Made by a program: the position numbers and the translations under genes. From Lactobacillus isalae (lineage in GTDB: Bacteria; Bacillota; Bacilli; Lactobacillales; Lactobacillaceae), in the NCBI RefSeq assembly GCF_947539375.1, contig NZ_OX443569.1, forward strand, positions 248,001 to 312,000: a stretch of DNA of 64,000 nt. The letters run 5' to 3'. Below are positions 51,792 through 61,502 of the stretch, piece by piece. The notes beneath the pieces are model-generated. The model was not told where the DNA came from. It did no database searches and worked only from the letters and a program-made list of their open reading frames with translations. Every line of letters begins with the position of its first letter. The stretch's first letter is position 1.

Positions 51792-52313
51792 ATGAAGATT
51801 AGACAAGCTACAATGAATGATTACGATCAAATTATGACCATTTTGAAGGATGGCGCTAACCAGCTGGCAGAGCGTGGCGTGGATCAATGGCAAGGAGATT
51901 ATCCTTCTCCTGATCAAATTAAAGAAGATATTGAAAATGGCTTTGCTTACTTAGCTGTTTCAGCTGATGGCGAAACTGTCGGTGCAATTTCAATTGTAGA
52001 AGCACCTGACCATTCCTATGATGATTTAAAGGGCGAATGGCTTCTTGATACAGATAAGTATGTGGTAATTCACCGTGTTGCAATTCATTCAAAACACGCA
52101 GGACATGGCTATGCCACTAAACTTTTGACTGAAGTAATTGATTATATCCGTGATAATCGTAAAGATATTGATAGTATTCGCATTGACACTCACGAAAACA
52201 ACGCTGCTATGCAACACTTAATTGATAAAATGAGCTTTACAAAAGTCGGCGAATTGCATGGAGTTTATCGTCCAGATGAAATTTCATATGTTTATGAAAA
52301 TGTCAGAGACTAA
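51792..52313 (+). CDS. GNAT-family N-acetyltransferase
   Basis: A 173-residue acetyltransferase with N-terminal IRQATMNDYDQIMTIL, the acetyl-CoA region VIHRVAIHSKHAGHGYATKLL (relaxed Q/RxxGxG/A) and a C-terminal NNAAMQHLIDKMSFTKVG. The acceptor is unknown. The ATG at 51792 has GGAAAGGG at proper distance; the one at 51783 abuts it. Monocistronic. Confidence 0.85.
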   Translation: MKIRQATMNDYDQIMTILKDGANQLAERGVDQWQGDYPSPDQIKEDIENGFAYLAVSADGETVGAISIVEAPDHSYDDLKGEWLLDTDKYVVIHRVAIHSKHAGHGYATKLLTEVIDYIRDNRKDIDSIRIDTHENNAAMQHLIDKMSFTKVGELHGVYRPDEISYVYENVRD

Positions 52314-52323
52314 GTAATTTTTT

Positions 52324-52350
52324 AGCTAGGTTGAAAAACCTAGCTTTTTT
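52324..52350 (+). terminator. Terminator after the GNAT gene
   Basis: AGCTAGGTT and AACCTAGCT arms with a short loop, then six T. Confidence 0.85.
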
Positions 52351-52431
52351 GTTAGGCTTAGGCATTCTGTTGACGCATAGTATTATGTTAGAATATTCTT
52401 GTTAAATACTGTAAATTACATGGAGAAATTG

Positions 52432-53301
52432 ATGAGAACAAATTTTAAATTTAAAATAGCAGCATTTTGTGGATTGTTAGCTATTTTAATCGGACTTACA
52501 GGCTGTGCTAACAATAATAGCAATAAGATTACTGTTGTTGGATCTAGTGCCATGCAGCTTTTAGCTGAACAAGCTGGAAATGACTATCGTCTTTCTCATC
52601 CAGACAGTAATATTGTGGTTCAAGGTGGAGGTTCTGGAACTGGTCTTAGCCAAGTACAGGCTGGTGCCGTTGAAATTGGAACTTCTGATGTTTTTGCCGA
52701 GACTCAAAAGGGGATTGATGCCAAAAAACTACAAAATCACTTAGTTGCCGTAGTTGGCATTGTACCAATTGTTAATAAGAGTGCTGGCGTAAAGAACTTA
52801 ACCAAGCAGCAATTGAGTGATATTTTTACTGGTAAGATTACCAACTGGAAGCAAGTTGGCGGAAAAAATCAAAATATCACCGTAATTAATCGTTCTAAAG
52901 GTAGTGGTACTCGCGGAACTTTTGAAGGTTTAATTTTGAATGGAAAAAAGCCGATCCAAGCTCAAGAACAAGATTCTAACGGTACTGTACGTAAGATTGT
53001 TAGCTCTACTCCAGGGACAATCTCATATATTTCCTTCCCATATGCTAATGATGAAAATATTCAAAAATTGAGCATTGATGGAATAAAGCCTACGAATAAA
53101 AATGTAGAGACTAATCGCTGGCATCTTTGGTCTTATGAACATATGTATACTAAGGGTAAACCTAATAAAAATGTTCAAAAGTTTATTGACTATATGCTTG
53201 GCAGTAAGGTACAAAATGATTTAGTACCTAAGTTAGGCTATATTAGTATCAATAAGATGCAAGTTGAACGTGATAGTAATAATCATGTTGTTCAAAAATA
53301 A
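52432..53301 (+). CDS. pstS: Phosphate ABC transporter substrate-binding lipoprotein
   Basis: A 289-residue lipoprotein with lipobox IGLTGC and PstS motifs (VVGSSAMQLLAEQAG; GGGSGTGLSQVQAGAVEIGTSD; NRSKGSGTRGTFE). It binds inorganic phosphate outside the membrane. The ATG at 52432 has GGAG ten bases upstream; longer frames start inside the promoter region. It is the first gene of pstS-pstC-pstA-pstB1-pstB2-phoU. No PhoPR two-component genes are visible, so control must be elsewhere. TTGACG near 52371 may be a -35. Confidence 0.93.
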   Translation: MRTNFKFKIAAFCGLLAILIGLTGCANNNSNKITVVGSSAMQLLAEQAGNDYRLSHPDSNIVVQGGGSGTGLSQVQAGAVEIGTSDVFAETQKGIDAKKLQNHLVAVVGIVPIVNKSAGVKNLTKQQLSDIFTGKITNWKQVGGKNQNITVINRSKGSGTRGTFEGLILNGKKPIQAQEQDSNGTVRKIVSSTPGTISYISFPYANDENIQKLSIDGIKPTNKNVETNRWHLWSYEHMYTKGKPNKNVQKFIDYMLGSKVQNDLVPKLGYISINKMQVERDSNNHVVQK

Positions 53302-53317
53302 AGAATAGGACGTTTTG

Positions 53318-54310
53318 ATGAATAACAAAGATCTAAAAAAAGTAGTTAAATCTGCTTTAGATAAACAAAAAGTTCCTCATGTTAAGTTAAAAAAGATTGG
53401 TGCAAGTAAGGTTGACGTTGCGAGTTTGACTGAGCCTTCAAAAGAAACCAGGCAAGAATATTGGGGAAAAGGCTTAACTTACTGTGCTATTATCTTGATT
53501 GTCATTTTAGTTGCTTCAATTATTGGTTTTATTGGATTTCATGGTTTAGAAACTTTTACTAAGGATCATGTTAATGTTTTCCAATTTTTGACATCTAGTG
53601 ACTGGGATCCAGGTGAGGGAAAAAATCACGTCGGAGCAGCGGCAATGATTGTAACTTCATTTTCTGTAACTTTATTAGCAGCTTTAGTGGCAACCCCATT
53701 TGCAATTGCGGTAGCCTTATTTATGACTGAATATTCTTCAAAAAAGGGTGCGCGCTTTTTACAATCAGTAATTGAATTACTAGTTGGTATTCCGTCTGTT
53801 GTTTATGGTTTTTTAGGTTTAACAATTATTGTTCCATTTATTAGAAATGTTTTTGGTGGAACTGGATTTGGAATTTTATCTGCTACTTTAGTTTTATTTG
53901 TAATGGTTTTACCAACGATTACTTCTTTGACTGTCGATAGTTTAAAGGCAGTTCCTTCTGATTATCGAAAGGCTTCATTAGCTTTGGGAGCAACTAAGTG
54001 GCAGACAATTTATAAGGTTATTTTGCGAGTTGCTTCTCCTAGAATTATGACTGCTGTGATTTTCGGGATGGCTCGTGCTTTCGGTGAGGCCTTAGCTGTA
54101 CAAATGGTTATTGGTAATGCTGTCTTAATGCCTTCTAATTTAGTGAGCCCATCAGCTACACTAACTAGTCAGTTAACTAGTCAAATGGGAAACACTGTGA
54201 TGGGAACGTTACCAAATAATGCTCTTTGGTCGTTAGCCCTATTATTGTTAATTATGTCTTTAGTCTTTAACTTCTTAGTCCGCTTAATTGGAAAGAGAGG
54301 ACAGAAATAA
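53318..54310 (+). CDS. pstC: Phosphate ABC transporter permease PstC
   Basis: A 330-residue permease with about six membrane segments, a cytoplasmic N-terminal extension (residues 1-50) and the PstC core LLVGIPSVVYGFLGL and EALAVQMVIGNA. AGGACG precedes the ATG. Its stop overlaps the pstA start by one base (TAATG). Confidence 0.93.
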   Translation: MNNKDLKKVVKSALDKQKVPHVKLKKIGASKVDVASLTEPSKETRQEYWGKGLTYCAIILIVILVASIIGFIGFHGLETFTKDHVNVFQFLTSSDWDPGEGKNHVGAAAMIVTSFSVTLLAALVATPFAIAVALFMTEYSSKKGARFLQSVIELLVGIPSVVYGFLGLTIIVPFIRNVFGGTGFGILSATLVLFVMVLPTITSLTVDSLKAVPSDYRKASLALGATKWQTIYKVILRVASPRIMTAVIFGMARAFGEALAVQMVIGNAVLMPSNLVSPSATLTSQLTSQMGNTVMGTLPNNALWSLALLLLIMSLVFNFLVRLIGKRGQK

Positions 54311-55200
54311 TGAACGCAAAAACTAGTAATAAAATTGCTACCGCTGGAATTTATACCTTAGTGAGTATTGTCGTAATTATTCTTTTTGGAATTTTAGGCG
54401 ATATTCTAGTTTCAGGTGTGCCACATCTTTCTTGGCATTTTCTATCTTCTGAAGCTTCTTCTTATCAAGCAGGAGGAGGGGTAAGAGACCAACTTTTTAA
54501 TTCGTTGTATTTATTGGTTTTAACTTTGATTATTTCACTCCCAATTGCTTTGGGAGCAGGAATTTATTTGGCAGAATATGCTAAAGATAATTGGTTTACA
54601 AATTTAATTAGAACGACTATTGAAATTTTGAGTTCTTTACCATCGATTGTTGTTGGTTTATTTGGTTACTTACTATTTGTAGTTCAGTTTGGCTTTGGTT
54701 TTTCTATTATTTCTGGTGCCTTAGCTTTAACTTTCTTTAATTTGCCAACCTTGACTAGTAACATTGAGCAGGCTATCGAGGGAGTTCCACAAGCGCAAAG
54801 AGATGCGGGACTTGCTTTAGGTTTATCTAACTGGAAGACAATTCGTGGAATTGTTTTACCTGCGGCTTTACCAGGAATTTTAACTGGTATTATTTTGAGT
54901 GCTGGTAGAATTTTTGGTGAGGCAGCTGCTTTGATTTATACTGCAGGTCAGAGTGGATCAACAATTGACTATAGTAACTGGAATCCGCTTAGTCCAACTA
55001 GTTTCTTAAATGTTATGCGTCCAGCGGAAACTCTTGCTGTTCATATTTGGAAGGTTAATACAGAAGGAATTATTCCGGATGCAACTATTGTTTCAGCTGC
55101 CACTTCTGCTTTATTAATTATTGTAGTAATTTTATTTAACCTAGGAGCTCGCGCTTTAGGTAATCACTTATACCGCAAGTTGACAGCAGCTAAGTCATAA
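54310..55200 (+). CDS. pstA: Phosphate ABC transporter permease PstA
   Basis: A 296-residue permease with six membrane segments and the PstA core [19 protein letters not shown] and [15 protein letters not shown]. It pairs with PstC as the phosphate channel. Translationally coupled to pstC. Confidence 0.93.
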   Translation: MNAKTSNKIATAGIYTLVSIVVIILFGILGDILVSGVPHLSWHFLSSEASSYQAGGGVRDQLFNSLYLLVLTLIISLPIALGAGIYLAEYAKDNWFTNLIRTTIEILSSLPSIVVGLFGYLLFVVQFGFGFSIISGALALTFFNLPTLTSNIEQAIEGVPQAQRDAGLALGLSNWKTIRGIVLPAALPGILTGIILSAGRIFGEAAALIYTAGQSGSTIDYSNWNPLSPTSFLNVMRPAETLAVHIWKVNTEGIIPDATIVSAATSALLIIVVILFNLGARALGNHLYRKLTAAKS

Positions 55201-55210
55201 GGAGAATTCT

Positions 55211-56011
55211 ATGCAAAATGTAAATGAAGCACCTACTTTTATTCATCAATTTGATAAAGATGAACAAATAATTTCTACTAAAGATCTTAGCGTCTTTTAT
55301 GGTGGGAGCGTTCAAAAGCTTTTTGATGCTAGCCTTCAATTTAAGAAAAAGACTATTACTGCCTTGATTGGTGGGTCTGGTTCTGGAAAATCTACTTTTT
55401 TACGTTGCCTTAATCGCATGAATGATAAAGTAGCACGTGTTGATGGGGAGATTTGGTATCACGATTTAGACATTAATAGGAATAATATCAACGTTTATCA
55501 ATTAAGAAAAAATATTGGAATGGTTTTTCAAAAACCCAACCCATTTCCAAAGTCAATTAGAGAAAATATTACTTATGCCTTAAAAGCAAATGGTGAAAAA
55601 GACAAGCAAAAGTTAGATCAGATTGTAGAAGAAAGCTTGAGAGCAGCAGCTTTATGGGATGAGGTTAAGGATAAATTAGATAAAAGTGCCTTAGCTATGT
55701 CTGGTGGTCAGCAGCAACGTTTATGTATTGCTAGAGCGCTTGCTCTGAAACCGGAAATTTTGCTTCTTGATGAACCAGCTAGTGCACTAGATCCTGTATC
55801 TACTTCTAAACTGGAAGATACGCTTAAACAGCTAAGAACTGATTATACGATGATTATGGTAACGCATAATATGCAACAGGCCAGTCGAATCAGTGACTAT
55901 ACAGCCTTTTTCCATTTGGGCCATGTTTTAGAGTATGATACGACTGAAAATATTTTCACTAATCCTAAAGGTGAGATTACAGAAGATTATATTCGCGGAA
56001 GTTTTGGATAA
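55211..56011 (+). CDS. pstB1: Phosphate ABC transporter ATP-binding protein PstB, copy 1
   Basis: A 266-residue ATPase with a 20-residue N-terminal extension, Walker [25 protein letters not shown], Walker [16 protein letters not shown] and [19 protein letters not shown] precedes the ATG. Tandem pstB genes are common in Firmicutes. Confidence 0.93.
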   Translation: MQNVNEAPTFIHQFDKDEQIISTKDLSVFYGGSVQKLFDASLQFKKKTITALIGGSGSGKSTFLRCLNRMNDKVARVDGEIWYHDLDINRNNINVYQLRKNIGMVFQKPNPFPKSIRENITYALKANGEKDKQKLDQIVEESLRAAALWDEVKDKLDKSALAMSGGQQQRLCIARALALKPEILLLDEPASALDPVSTSKLEDTLKQLRTDYTMIMVTHNMQQASRISDYTAFFHLGHVLEYDTTENIFTNPKGEITEDYIRGSFG

Positions 56012-56021
56012 GGGGATCACT

Positions 56022-56777
56022 GTGGAAAATATTATTACAAGTAAAGATGTTCATCTAAGCTATGGAAACGTTGAAGCTTTACATGGGATTAGCTTAGATT
56101 TTGAAGAAAAAGAACTTACTGCTTTAATTGGTCCTTCGGGATGCGGAAAGTCGACTTTCTTGCGTTGTTTGAATCGAATGAACGATGATATTCCAAATAT
56201 TCATATCAGTGGCGATATTAAGTTTGAAGGCCAAAATATTTATGGCTCAAAGATGGATTTAGTAGAATTGCGCAAAGAAGTTGGAATGGTTTTCCAGCAA
56301 CCAAGCCCCTTTCCGTTTTCAGTTTATGACAATATAGCTTATGGTTTGAGAATTGCAGGAATTAAGGATAAAGAATTAATTGATCAGCGTGTTGAAGAAA
56401 GTCTGAAGCAAGCGGCAATTTGGAAAGAGACTAAGGACAACTTAGATCGTAATGCGCAGGCCTTTTCCGGAGGACAGCAACAAAGAATTTGTATTGCTCG
56501 TGCTTTAGCAGTTAGGCCAAAGGTGGTTTTACTTGATGAACCGACAAGTGCACTAGATCCGATTTCAAGCAGTGAAATTGAAGAAACCCTGCTTGAACTA
56601 AAACATGAATTTACTTTTATTATGGTAACGCATAACTTGCAACAGGCTAGTCGAATTAGCGACTATACCGCCTTTTTGATGAGCGGGAATTTGATTGAGT
56701 ATGGCAAAACAGCGGATATGTTCCTGAACCCTAAGAAACAAATTACTAGTGATTATCTAAATGGACGCTTTGGTTAA
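56022..56777 (+). CDS. pstB2: Phosphate ABC transporter ATP-binding protein PstB, copy 2
   Basis: A 251-residue ATPase: Walker [25 protein letters not shown], Walker [16 protein letters not shown]. It starts with GTG at 56022 after AAGGGG; the longer frame runs back into pstB1 without a site. The classical GCGKST P-loop makes it the more typical PstB of the two. Confidence 0.93.
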   Translation: MENIITSKDVHLSYGNVEALHGISLDFEEKELTALIGPSGCGKSTFLRCLNRMNDDIPNIHISGDIKFEGQNIYGSKMDLVELRKEVGMVFQQPSPFPFSVYDNIAYGLRIAGIKDKELIDQRVEESLKQAAIWKETKDNLDRNAQAFSGGQQQRICIARALAVRPKVVLLDEPTSALDPISSSEIEETLLELKHEFTFIMVTHNLQQASRISDYTAFLMSGNLIEYGKTADMFLNPKKQITSDYLNGRFG

Positions 56778-56791
56778 TAAGGAGAACAAAA

Positions 56792-57484
56792 ATGCATGAA
56801 GTTTTTTTAGATGAATTAAGAAAATTAAATACCCGCTTTATGAGTTTGGGTATCGATGTTAGTGAGCAAATTGAAGAAGCTACACAAGCTTTTATTGATC
56901 ATGATAAAAAGCTTGCTCAAGATTTAGTAAAAGATGATCAAAAGGTTCCTCACGATTCTCTTAAAGTAGTAAAAAGAACTTTGAAGTTGATGGCTTTACA
57001 ACAACCTGTAGCTAGCGACTTTAGAAATGTAATTAGTATTTTAGAGGCGGCTGGAGATTTAGAACGAATTGGTGAAAATGCTAATTCAATTGCCTGGGAA
57101 ACAATTCGTGTTAAGGGAAATGAACGTATTCCAGAAGTTGAGCAATTGCTTAAAGATATGTCCCAAAAAGTGAATTATATGCTAGATCAAATGCTCAAGG
57201 CATATGTTCAAAATGATGAAGAATTAGCTAGAGAAATTGCCAAAAAAGACGATGAAGTTGACAAAGACTATGTTGAAGGCAGAAAATTAATCATTAAAGG
57301 TATTAAGAATGATTCTAAAGTTGCGGTTGCTTCCTCTAGCTATTTTATGGTAATTCGTTTACTTGAACGAATAGGCGATCACGTTGTTAATTTAGGCCAA
57401 TGGGTCGTTTATCGAAATAGTGGAGAATTAATTGATTTAAACCAAAACGATAGTGAAAAAGGTACAGAATTAGATAATTTATAG
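56792..57484 (+). CDS. phoU: Phosphate transport regulator PhoU
   Basis: A 230-residue all-helical protein made of two PhoU repeats, each with the metal-binding pattern (DLERIGENANSIAW; LLERIGDHVVNLGQW). It moderates Pst transport and phosphate signalling at the membrane. Last gene of the operon, followed by a terminator. Confidence 0.93.
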   Translation: MHEVFLDELRKLNTRFMSLGIDVSEQIEEATQAFIDHDKKLAQDLVKDDQKVPHDSLKVVKRTLKLMALQQPVASDFRNVISILEAAGDLERIGENANSIAWETIRVKGNERIPEVEQLLKDMSQKVNYMLDQMLKAYVQNDEELAREIAKKDDEVDKDYVEGRKLIIKGIKNDSKVAVASSSYFMVIRLLERIGDHVVNLGQWVVYRNSGELIDLNQNDSEKGTELDNL

Positions 57485-57510
57485 TAGTTTATATTTAAAT
57501 ATTTTCAAAA

Positions 57511-57537
57511 AAGAAGTTCCAATGGAACTTCTTTTTT
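57511..57537 (+). terminator. Terminator of the pst operon
   Basis: Perfect 10-bp arms AAGAAGTTCC and GGAACTTCTT with a 3-base loop, then TTTT. Confidence 0.88.
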
Positions 57538-57562
57538 GTTTAGAAGAAAAAACGGGGCTGAT

Positions 57563-57576
57563 TGTAAGCGCGTGCA
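57563..57576 (+). promoter_or_regulatory. cre-like CcpA site before the YfcC-type carrier gene
   Basis: TGTAAGCGCGTGCA matches the cre consensus with one mismatch. It lies upstream of the gene at 57640, so catabolite control is plausible. Confidence 0.45.
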
Positions 57577-57639
57577 AAAATAAAGAAAGAAAACTATAAT
57601 AAGATTATAATTAAACTGCAAAAGTGATCGGGGGAAGTT

Positions 57640-59178
57640 ATGAGTAATACAGTACAAAAAAAGAAAAAACATCAATTTCCAACAGCATATACAGTTATCA
57701 TTATTGTCTTATTGTTGGTACAAATTTTAACCTTTTTCATTCCATCAGGTAATTATGCAACACTTGAGTATGATCAGCCTAGTAAAGAGTTTGTAATTAC
57801 CAAGCCAAATGGAAGTAAACATAAAGAAGTAGCAACTCAAAAAACTTTAGATAAGTATAAAGTTAAAATTGATGTCAAAAAGTTTACTAATGGCACAATT
57901 TATAAACCAGTTGCTATTCCTGATTCATATGAAAAGATTGACCAGAAAAAGCCCGGATTGGGAGGAGCAATTTATCAATTCTTGTCTTCGCAAGTAAACG
58001 GAATTGCACAAAGTATTGATATTATTGCTTTCGTTTTGATTCTAGGTGGATGTATTGGTGTTGTACATGCAAATGGTGCAATTGATGCCGGAATGCAGGC
58101 TCTTTCTAAAAAGATCAAGGGAAAGCAAGTTTTATTGATTGTTTTGGTAATGGGCTTAATTGCGATAGGAGGTACAACTTTCGGCTTAGCCGAAGAGACA
58201 ATGGCCTTTTATCCGATACTGATTCCGGTGTTTTTGCTTGCTGGTTTTGATCGAATGACAGTTGTGGCGACGATTTTCTTAGGAACTAGTATTGGTACGA
58301 TGGCTTCAACTATCAATCCTTTCTCAACTGTGATTGCTTCTAACACTGCCGGCGTTAACTTTACCGATGCATTGCCACTTCGAATCTGCATGTGGGCGAC
58401 CTGTGTTATTGTCGGCATGATTTATGTCATTATGTATGCCAAAAAGGTTCAAAAGCATCCGAAGGCATCATATGTTTACAATGATTTTGTCAAAGAAGAT
58501 CAAGAATATATGAACCAGGATCAAACAACACAAGGCCATGAATTTACTTGGCGTCAGAAATTAACTCTTCTTATTTTTGTAATTGCGTTTATCGTAATGA
58601 TTTGGGGAGTCCAACAAAAAGGTTGGTACTTTACTGAAATTGCAGTTGTATTTCTAGCAACGGGATATATTTTCGCTTTTATTTCTGGCTTGAGTGAGCA
58701 TAAATTTGTTGAAAGTTTTGTAAATGGTGCAGCCGACTTACTAGGTGTAGCATTAACGATCGGACTAGCACGTGCAGTTTCAATTGTGATGGAGGAAAGC
58801 CATACGAGCGATACCATCATGAATTTCTTCAGCCAACAAGTTTCAGGTATGCCACCACTTTTGTTTATTTGGTTTATGTTCTTAGTCTTTATTGTTCTAG
58901 GATTCTTTATTCAATCATCTTCTGGCTTAGCTGTTCTTTCCATGCCAATTATGGCTCCTTTAGCTAATGTAGTCGGAATTGACCGTGCAAGTATTATTGA
59001 TGCCTATAATTGGGGTCAAGGGTTTATTAGCCTGGTGGCACCAACAGGATTAATTTTAATGAGTTTGATGATGGTAAACATTGGCTTTAACAAGTGGTTT
59101 AAGTTTTGCTGGAAGCTGTTGGTAATCGAATTTGGAATTTGTCTAGCATTCTTGGCAATTGGCTTAGTTGTTTACTGA
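57640..59178 (+). CDS. YfcC-family (DcuC/ArcD superfamily) carrier
   Basis: A 512-residue membrane protein with about 12 segments, N-terminal FPTAYTVIIIVLLLVQILTF and the family segment FGLAEETMAFYPILIPVFLLAGFD. This matches YfcC proteins, related to arginine/ornithine antiporters and C4-dicarboxylate carriers. A hydrophilic extracytoplasmic loop (about residues 40-110) is typical. The substrate is probably an amino acid or peptide and is not determined. GGGGGAAG precedes the ATG. Monocistronic. Confidence 0.85.
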   Translation: MSNTVQKKKKHQFPTAYTVIIIVLLLVQILTFFIPSGNYATLEYDQPSKEFVITKPNGSKHKEVATQKTLDKYKVKIDVKKFTNGTIYKPVAIPDSYEKIDQKKPGLGGAIYQFLSSQVNGIAQSIDIIAFVLILGGCIGVVHANGAIDAGMQALSKKIKGKQVLLIVLVMGLIAIGGTTFGLAEETMAFYPILIPVFLLAGFDRMTVVATIFLGTSIGTMASTINPFSTVIASNTAGVNFTDALPLRICMWATCVIVGMIYVIMYAKKVQKHPKASYVYNDFVKEDQEYMNQDQTTQGHEFTWRQKLTLLIFVIAFIVMIWGVQQKGWYFTEIAVVFLATGYIFAFISGLSEHKFVESFVNGAADLLGVALTIGLARAVSIVMEESHTSDTIMNFFSQQVSGMPPLLFIWFMFLVFIVLGFFIQSSSGLAVLSMPIMAPLANVVGIDRASIIDAYNWGQGFISLVAPTGLILMSLMMVNIGFNKWFKFCWKLLVIEFGICLAFLAIGLVVY

Positions 59179-59254
59179 TAAGACAAATTAATAGCTTTTA
59201 TTAATTTTTGTAGTTATGATTTAGGTATAATTATTGATTCAGGGAGGCATTTTT

Positions 59255-59722
59255 ATGACTTATCCAAAAACTAAGAAAATTATGAATGAAATTGTTGCTG
59301 ATTTGACTCAAGCACATATGGTTGTACATCAACATCACTGGTATATGCTTGGCAGAGGATTTTTAAAATTACATCCATATTTAGATGAAGTAATGGACGA
59401 ATTGGCTGAACAACAAGATGGTGTTGCTGAAAGATTAATTGAGATCAATGGTAGTCCAATTTCAACTTATGAAGAAGTCTTAGAAGAGACCAATATTCCT
59501 GATCAAATTGGTAGTTGGGACTTATCCATGGAGGAAAGATTCCAATTAATCGTGAATGCTTATAAGCAATTGCGCGATGATTATGAGCGTGGAATAAAAA
59601 TTAGTGAAGACGAAGGTGACGATTCCACTAATGACTTATTAATTGCTTACCATACTGATATTGAAAAGCGAATCTGGATGATGTCAGCTGAACTTGGGGA
59701 ACGTCCTGGCGAGGGAGAATAA
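59255..59722 (+). CDS. dps: Dps-family ferritin-like DNA-protection protein
   Basis: A 155-residue four-helix protein. The inter-subunit ferroxidase residues are recognisable: HQHHWYMLGRGFLKLHPYLDEVMDELAEQQDGVAERL contains the expected His, His, Asp and Glu. It forms a 12-subunit cage that oxidises and stores iron with peroxide, protecting DNA. The ATG at 59255 is set by GGGAGG seven bases upstream. The extreme C-terminus (GERPGEGE) is acidic, without a basic DNA-binding tail. Confidence 0.9.
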   Translation: MTYPKTKKIMNEIVADLTQAHMVVHQHHWYMLGRGFLKLHPYLDEVMDELAEQQDGVAERLIEINGSPISTYEEVLEETNIPDQIGSWDLSMEERFQLIVNAYKQLRDDYERGIKISEDEGDDSTNDLLIAYHTDIEKRIWMMSAELGERPGEGE

Positions 59723-59736
59723 ATTAAATATATTAT

Positions 59737-59768
59737 GCAAAGCATTCCGTTTCGTGAATGCTTTTTTG
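59737..59768 (+). terminator. Terminator between dps and rbsK
   Basis: AAAGCATTC and GAATGCTTT arms with an 8-base loop and T6; a TATAAT box of the rbsK promoter follows immediately. Confidence 0.8.
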
Positions 59769-59812
59769 CTATAATTAAGGTAAATTATTTGCCATATAGG
59801 GAAAGGAATACC

Positions 59813-60739
59813 ATGAATAAAGTTACAATTGTTGGATCAATTAACGTTGACAACATTATGCATATTAAAAAACTTCCTCAACCAGGAGAAACAATAGCAA
59901 TGTCTGAATTTTCAAAGGCTGCTGGTGGTAAGGGAGCAAATCAAGCCGTAGCAAGTAGTCGAGCAAAAAATGAAACAATTTTTGTTGGACGTGTTGGAGA
60001 TGATGACAATGGCCGCTTTATGCTTGAACAATTTAAAGAAAATGGAATTAATGTTGACCATGTAGCTGTAACGCCAAACCAACAAACTGGACAAGCTTAT
60101 ATTTTGCTTCAAGAGACAGGGCAAAATTCAATTATTATTCAACATGGTGCAAATTTTGACGTAACAGCAGAAGATGTTAGAAATGCAAAAGATCAAATTG
60201 AAGATAGCGATTTTGTGATTGCTCAATTTGAAACACCAATTGAAGCAACTATTGAAGCTTTTAAGATTGCTAGAGAAGCGGGTAAAATTACTATTTTAAA
60301 TCCTGCGCCGGCCCGTACTGATATTCCAGAAGAATTATTAGAGTTAACCGATTTGATTACTCCTAATGAAACTGAAGCTGAGAGTATTACGGGAATTAAA
60401 GTTGACAGTGAAGAGTCAATGAAGAAGAGTAGCGAGATTTTTCATCAAATGGGAATTAAGGGTGTAATTATCACAATTGGTGAACGTGGATCGTATGTTT
60501 CTTATGAAGATATCGAAGAAATTATTCCAGCATTTAAGGTTAAAGCAGTTGATACAACTGCTGCTGGTGATACTTTCTTAGGTGCTTTGTCTAGTGAACT
60601 AAAACCTGACTTAAGTAACTTAAAAGAAAGCGTAGTTTATGCATCCAAATCATCTTCATTTACAGTTCAAAAATTAGGTGCATTTCCATCTATTCCAACT
60701 AGAGAAGTAGTTGAAGAAGCTTTGAAGGAGAAAAACTAA
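59813..60739 (+). CDS. rbsK: Ribokinase
   Basis: A 308-residue PfkB-family kinase: N-terminal VGSINVDNIMHIKKLPQPGET, GGKGANQAVA and the C-terminal catalytic DTTAAGDTFLGA with base Asp. It phosphorylates ribose to ribose 5-phosphate. The ATG at 59813 follows AAAGGA; the longer frame starts within the terminator. It overlaps rpiA by one base, so the pair feeds ribose into the pentose phosphate pathway. No ribose transporter is next to it. Confidence 0.93.
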   Translation: MNKVTIVGSINVDNIMHIKKLPQPGETIAMSEFSKAAGGKGANQAVASSRAKNETIFVGRVGDDDNGRFMLEQFKENGINVDHVAVTPNQQTGQAYILLQETGQNSIIIQHGANFDVTAEDVRNAKDQIEDSDFVIAQFETPIEATIEAFKIAREAGKITILNPAPARTDIPEELLELTDLITPNETEAESITGIKVDSEESMKKSSEIFHQMGIKGVIITIGERGSYVSYEDIEEIIPAFKVKAVDTTAAGDTFLGALSSELKPDLSNLKESVVYASKSSSFTVQKLGAFPSIPTREVVEEALKEKN

Positions 60740-61437
60740 TGAATAAGACAGAGCAAGATCAATTAAAAAAAGAAGCAGCTACTAAAGCTGCTAATATGGT
60801 AGAGCCTAATTCTGTTTTAGGAGTTGGAACAGGCTCAACAGTTGCTTTTTTTATCGATGCATTAGGTGAACGCAAAGAAAAAGAAGGATTTAGTTTAAAG
60901 CATATTGTTACTACTTCTAACCGTAGTAAGAAGCAACTTGAAGGACTAGGCTTTAAGGTTGATGAGTTAGCAGATATTGATCAAGCTGATTTAACAGTAG
61001 ATGGCGCTGATCGAGTAGACGATAATTTAGATGGAATTAAAGGCGGTGGTGGTGCCTTAACTTTAGAAAAAAATGTTGCCATCAACTCAAAGAAGATTAT
61101 TTGGATTGTTGATGAATCAAAACTGGTTCACCATCTCAGCGGTTTCCCGCTTCCAGTTGAAGTATTACCAGTATCTGCTGAACAAAACTTTAAACGTTTT
61201 GAAGCTGAAGGTTTGAAGCCTCAATGGCGTTTAGATGATCAAGGAAAGCGTTACGTAACGCACTATGGTAACTACATCATTGATTTAGCTGCTGATCCAA
61301 CCCCAGTACCACATGGTTTAGCTGACTATCTAGATCACACAGTTGGTGTAGTTGAGCATGGTTTGTTTTTAGACATGTGTGATGAAGTCATCATTGCACA
61401 TAGTGATGGTACAATCGAAGACAAGAAGAGAAAATAA
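60739..61437 (+). CDS. rpiA: Ribose-5-phosphate isomerase A
   Basis: A 232-residue RpiA with LGVGTGSTVAFFIDAL (phosphate loop), DLTVDGADRVDDNLDGIKGGGGALTLEK (active-site Asp/Glu) and DESKLV. It interconverts ribose 5-phosphate and ribulose 5-phosphate. It is coupled to rbsK (TAATG) with GGAG upstream, and ended by a terminator. Confidence 0.95.
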   Translation: MNKTEQDQLKKEAATKAANMVEPNSVLGVGTGSTVAFFIDALGERKEKEGFSLKHIVTTSNRSKKQLEGLGFKVDELADIDQADLTVDGADRVDDNLDGIKGGGGALTLEKNVAINSKKIIWIVDESKLVHHLSGFPLPVEVLPVSAEQNFKRFEAEGLKPQWRLDDQGKRYVTHYGNYIIDLAADPTPVPHGLADYLDHTVGVVEHGLFLDMCDEVIIAHSDGTIEDKKRK

Positions 61438-61444
61438 TTAATTT

Positions 61445-61474
61445 GGGCTCATTATAAAAATGAGTCCTTATTTG
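61445..61474 (+). terminator. Terminator after rpiA
   Basis: GGGCTCATT and AATGAGTCC arms with a short A-rich loop, then a T-containing tail. Confidence 0.7.
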
Positions 61475-61502
61475 TTTAACTAATACTAATCAAGGTATAA
61501 AT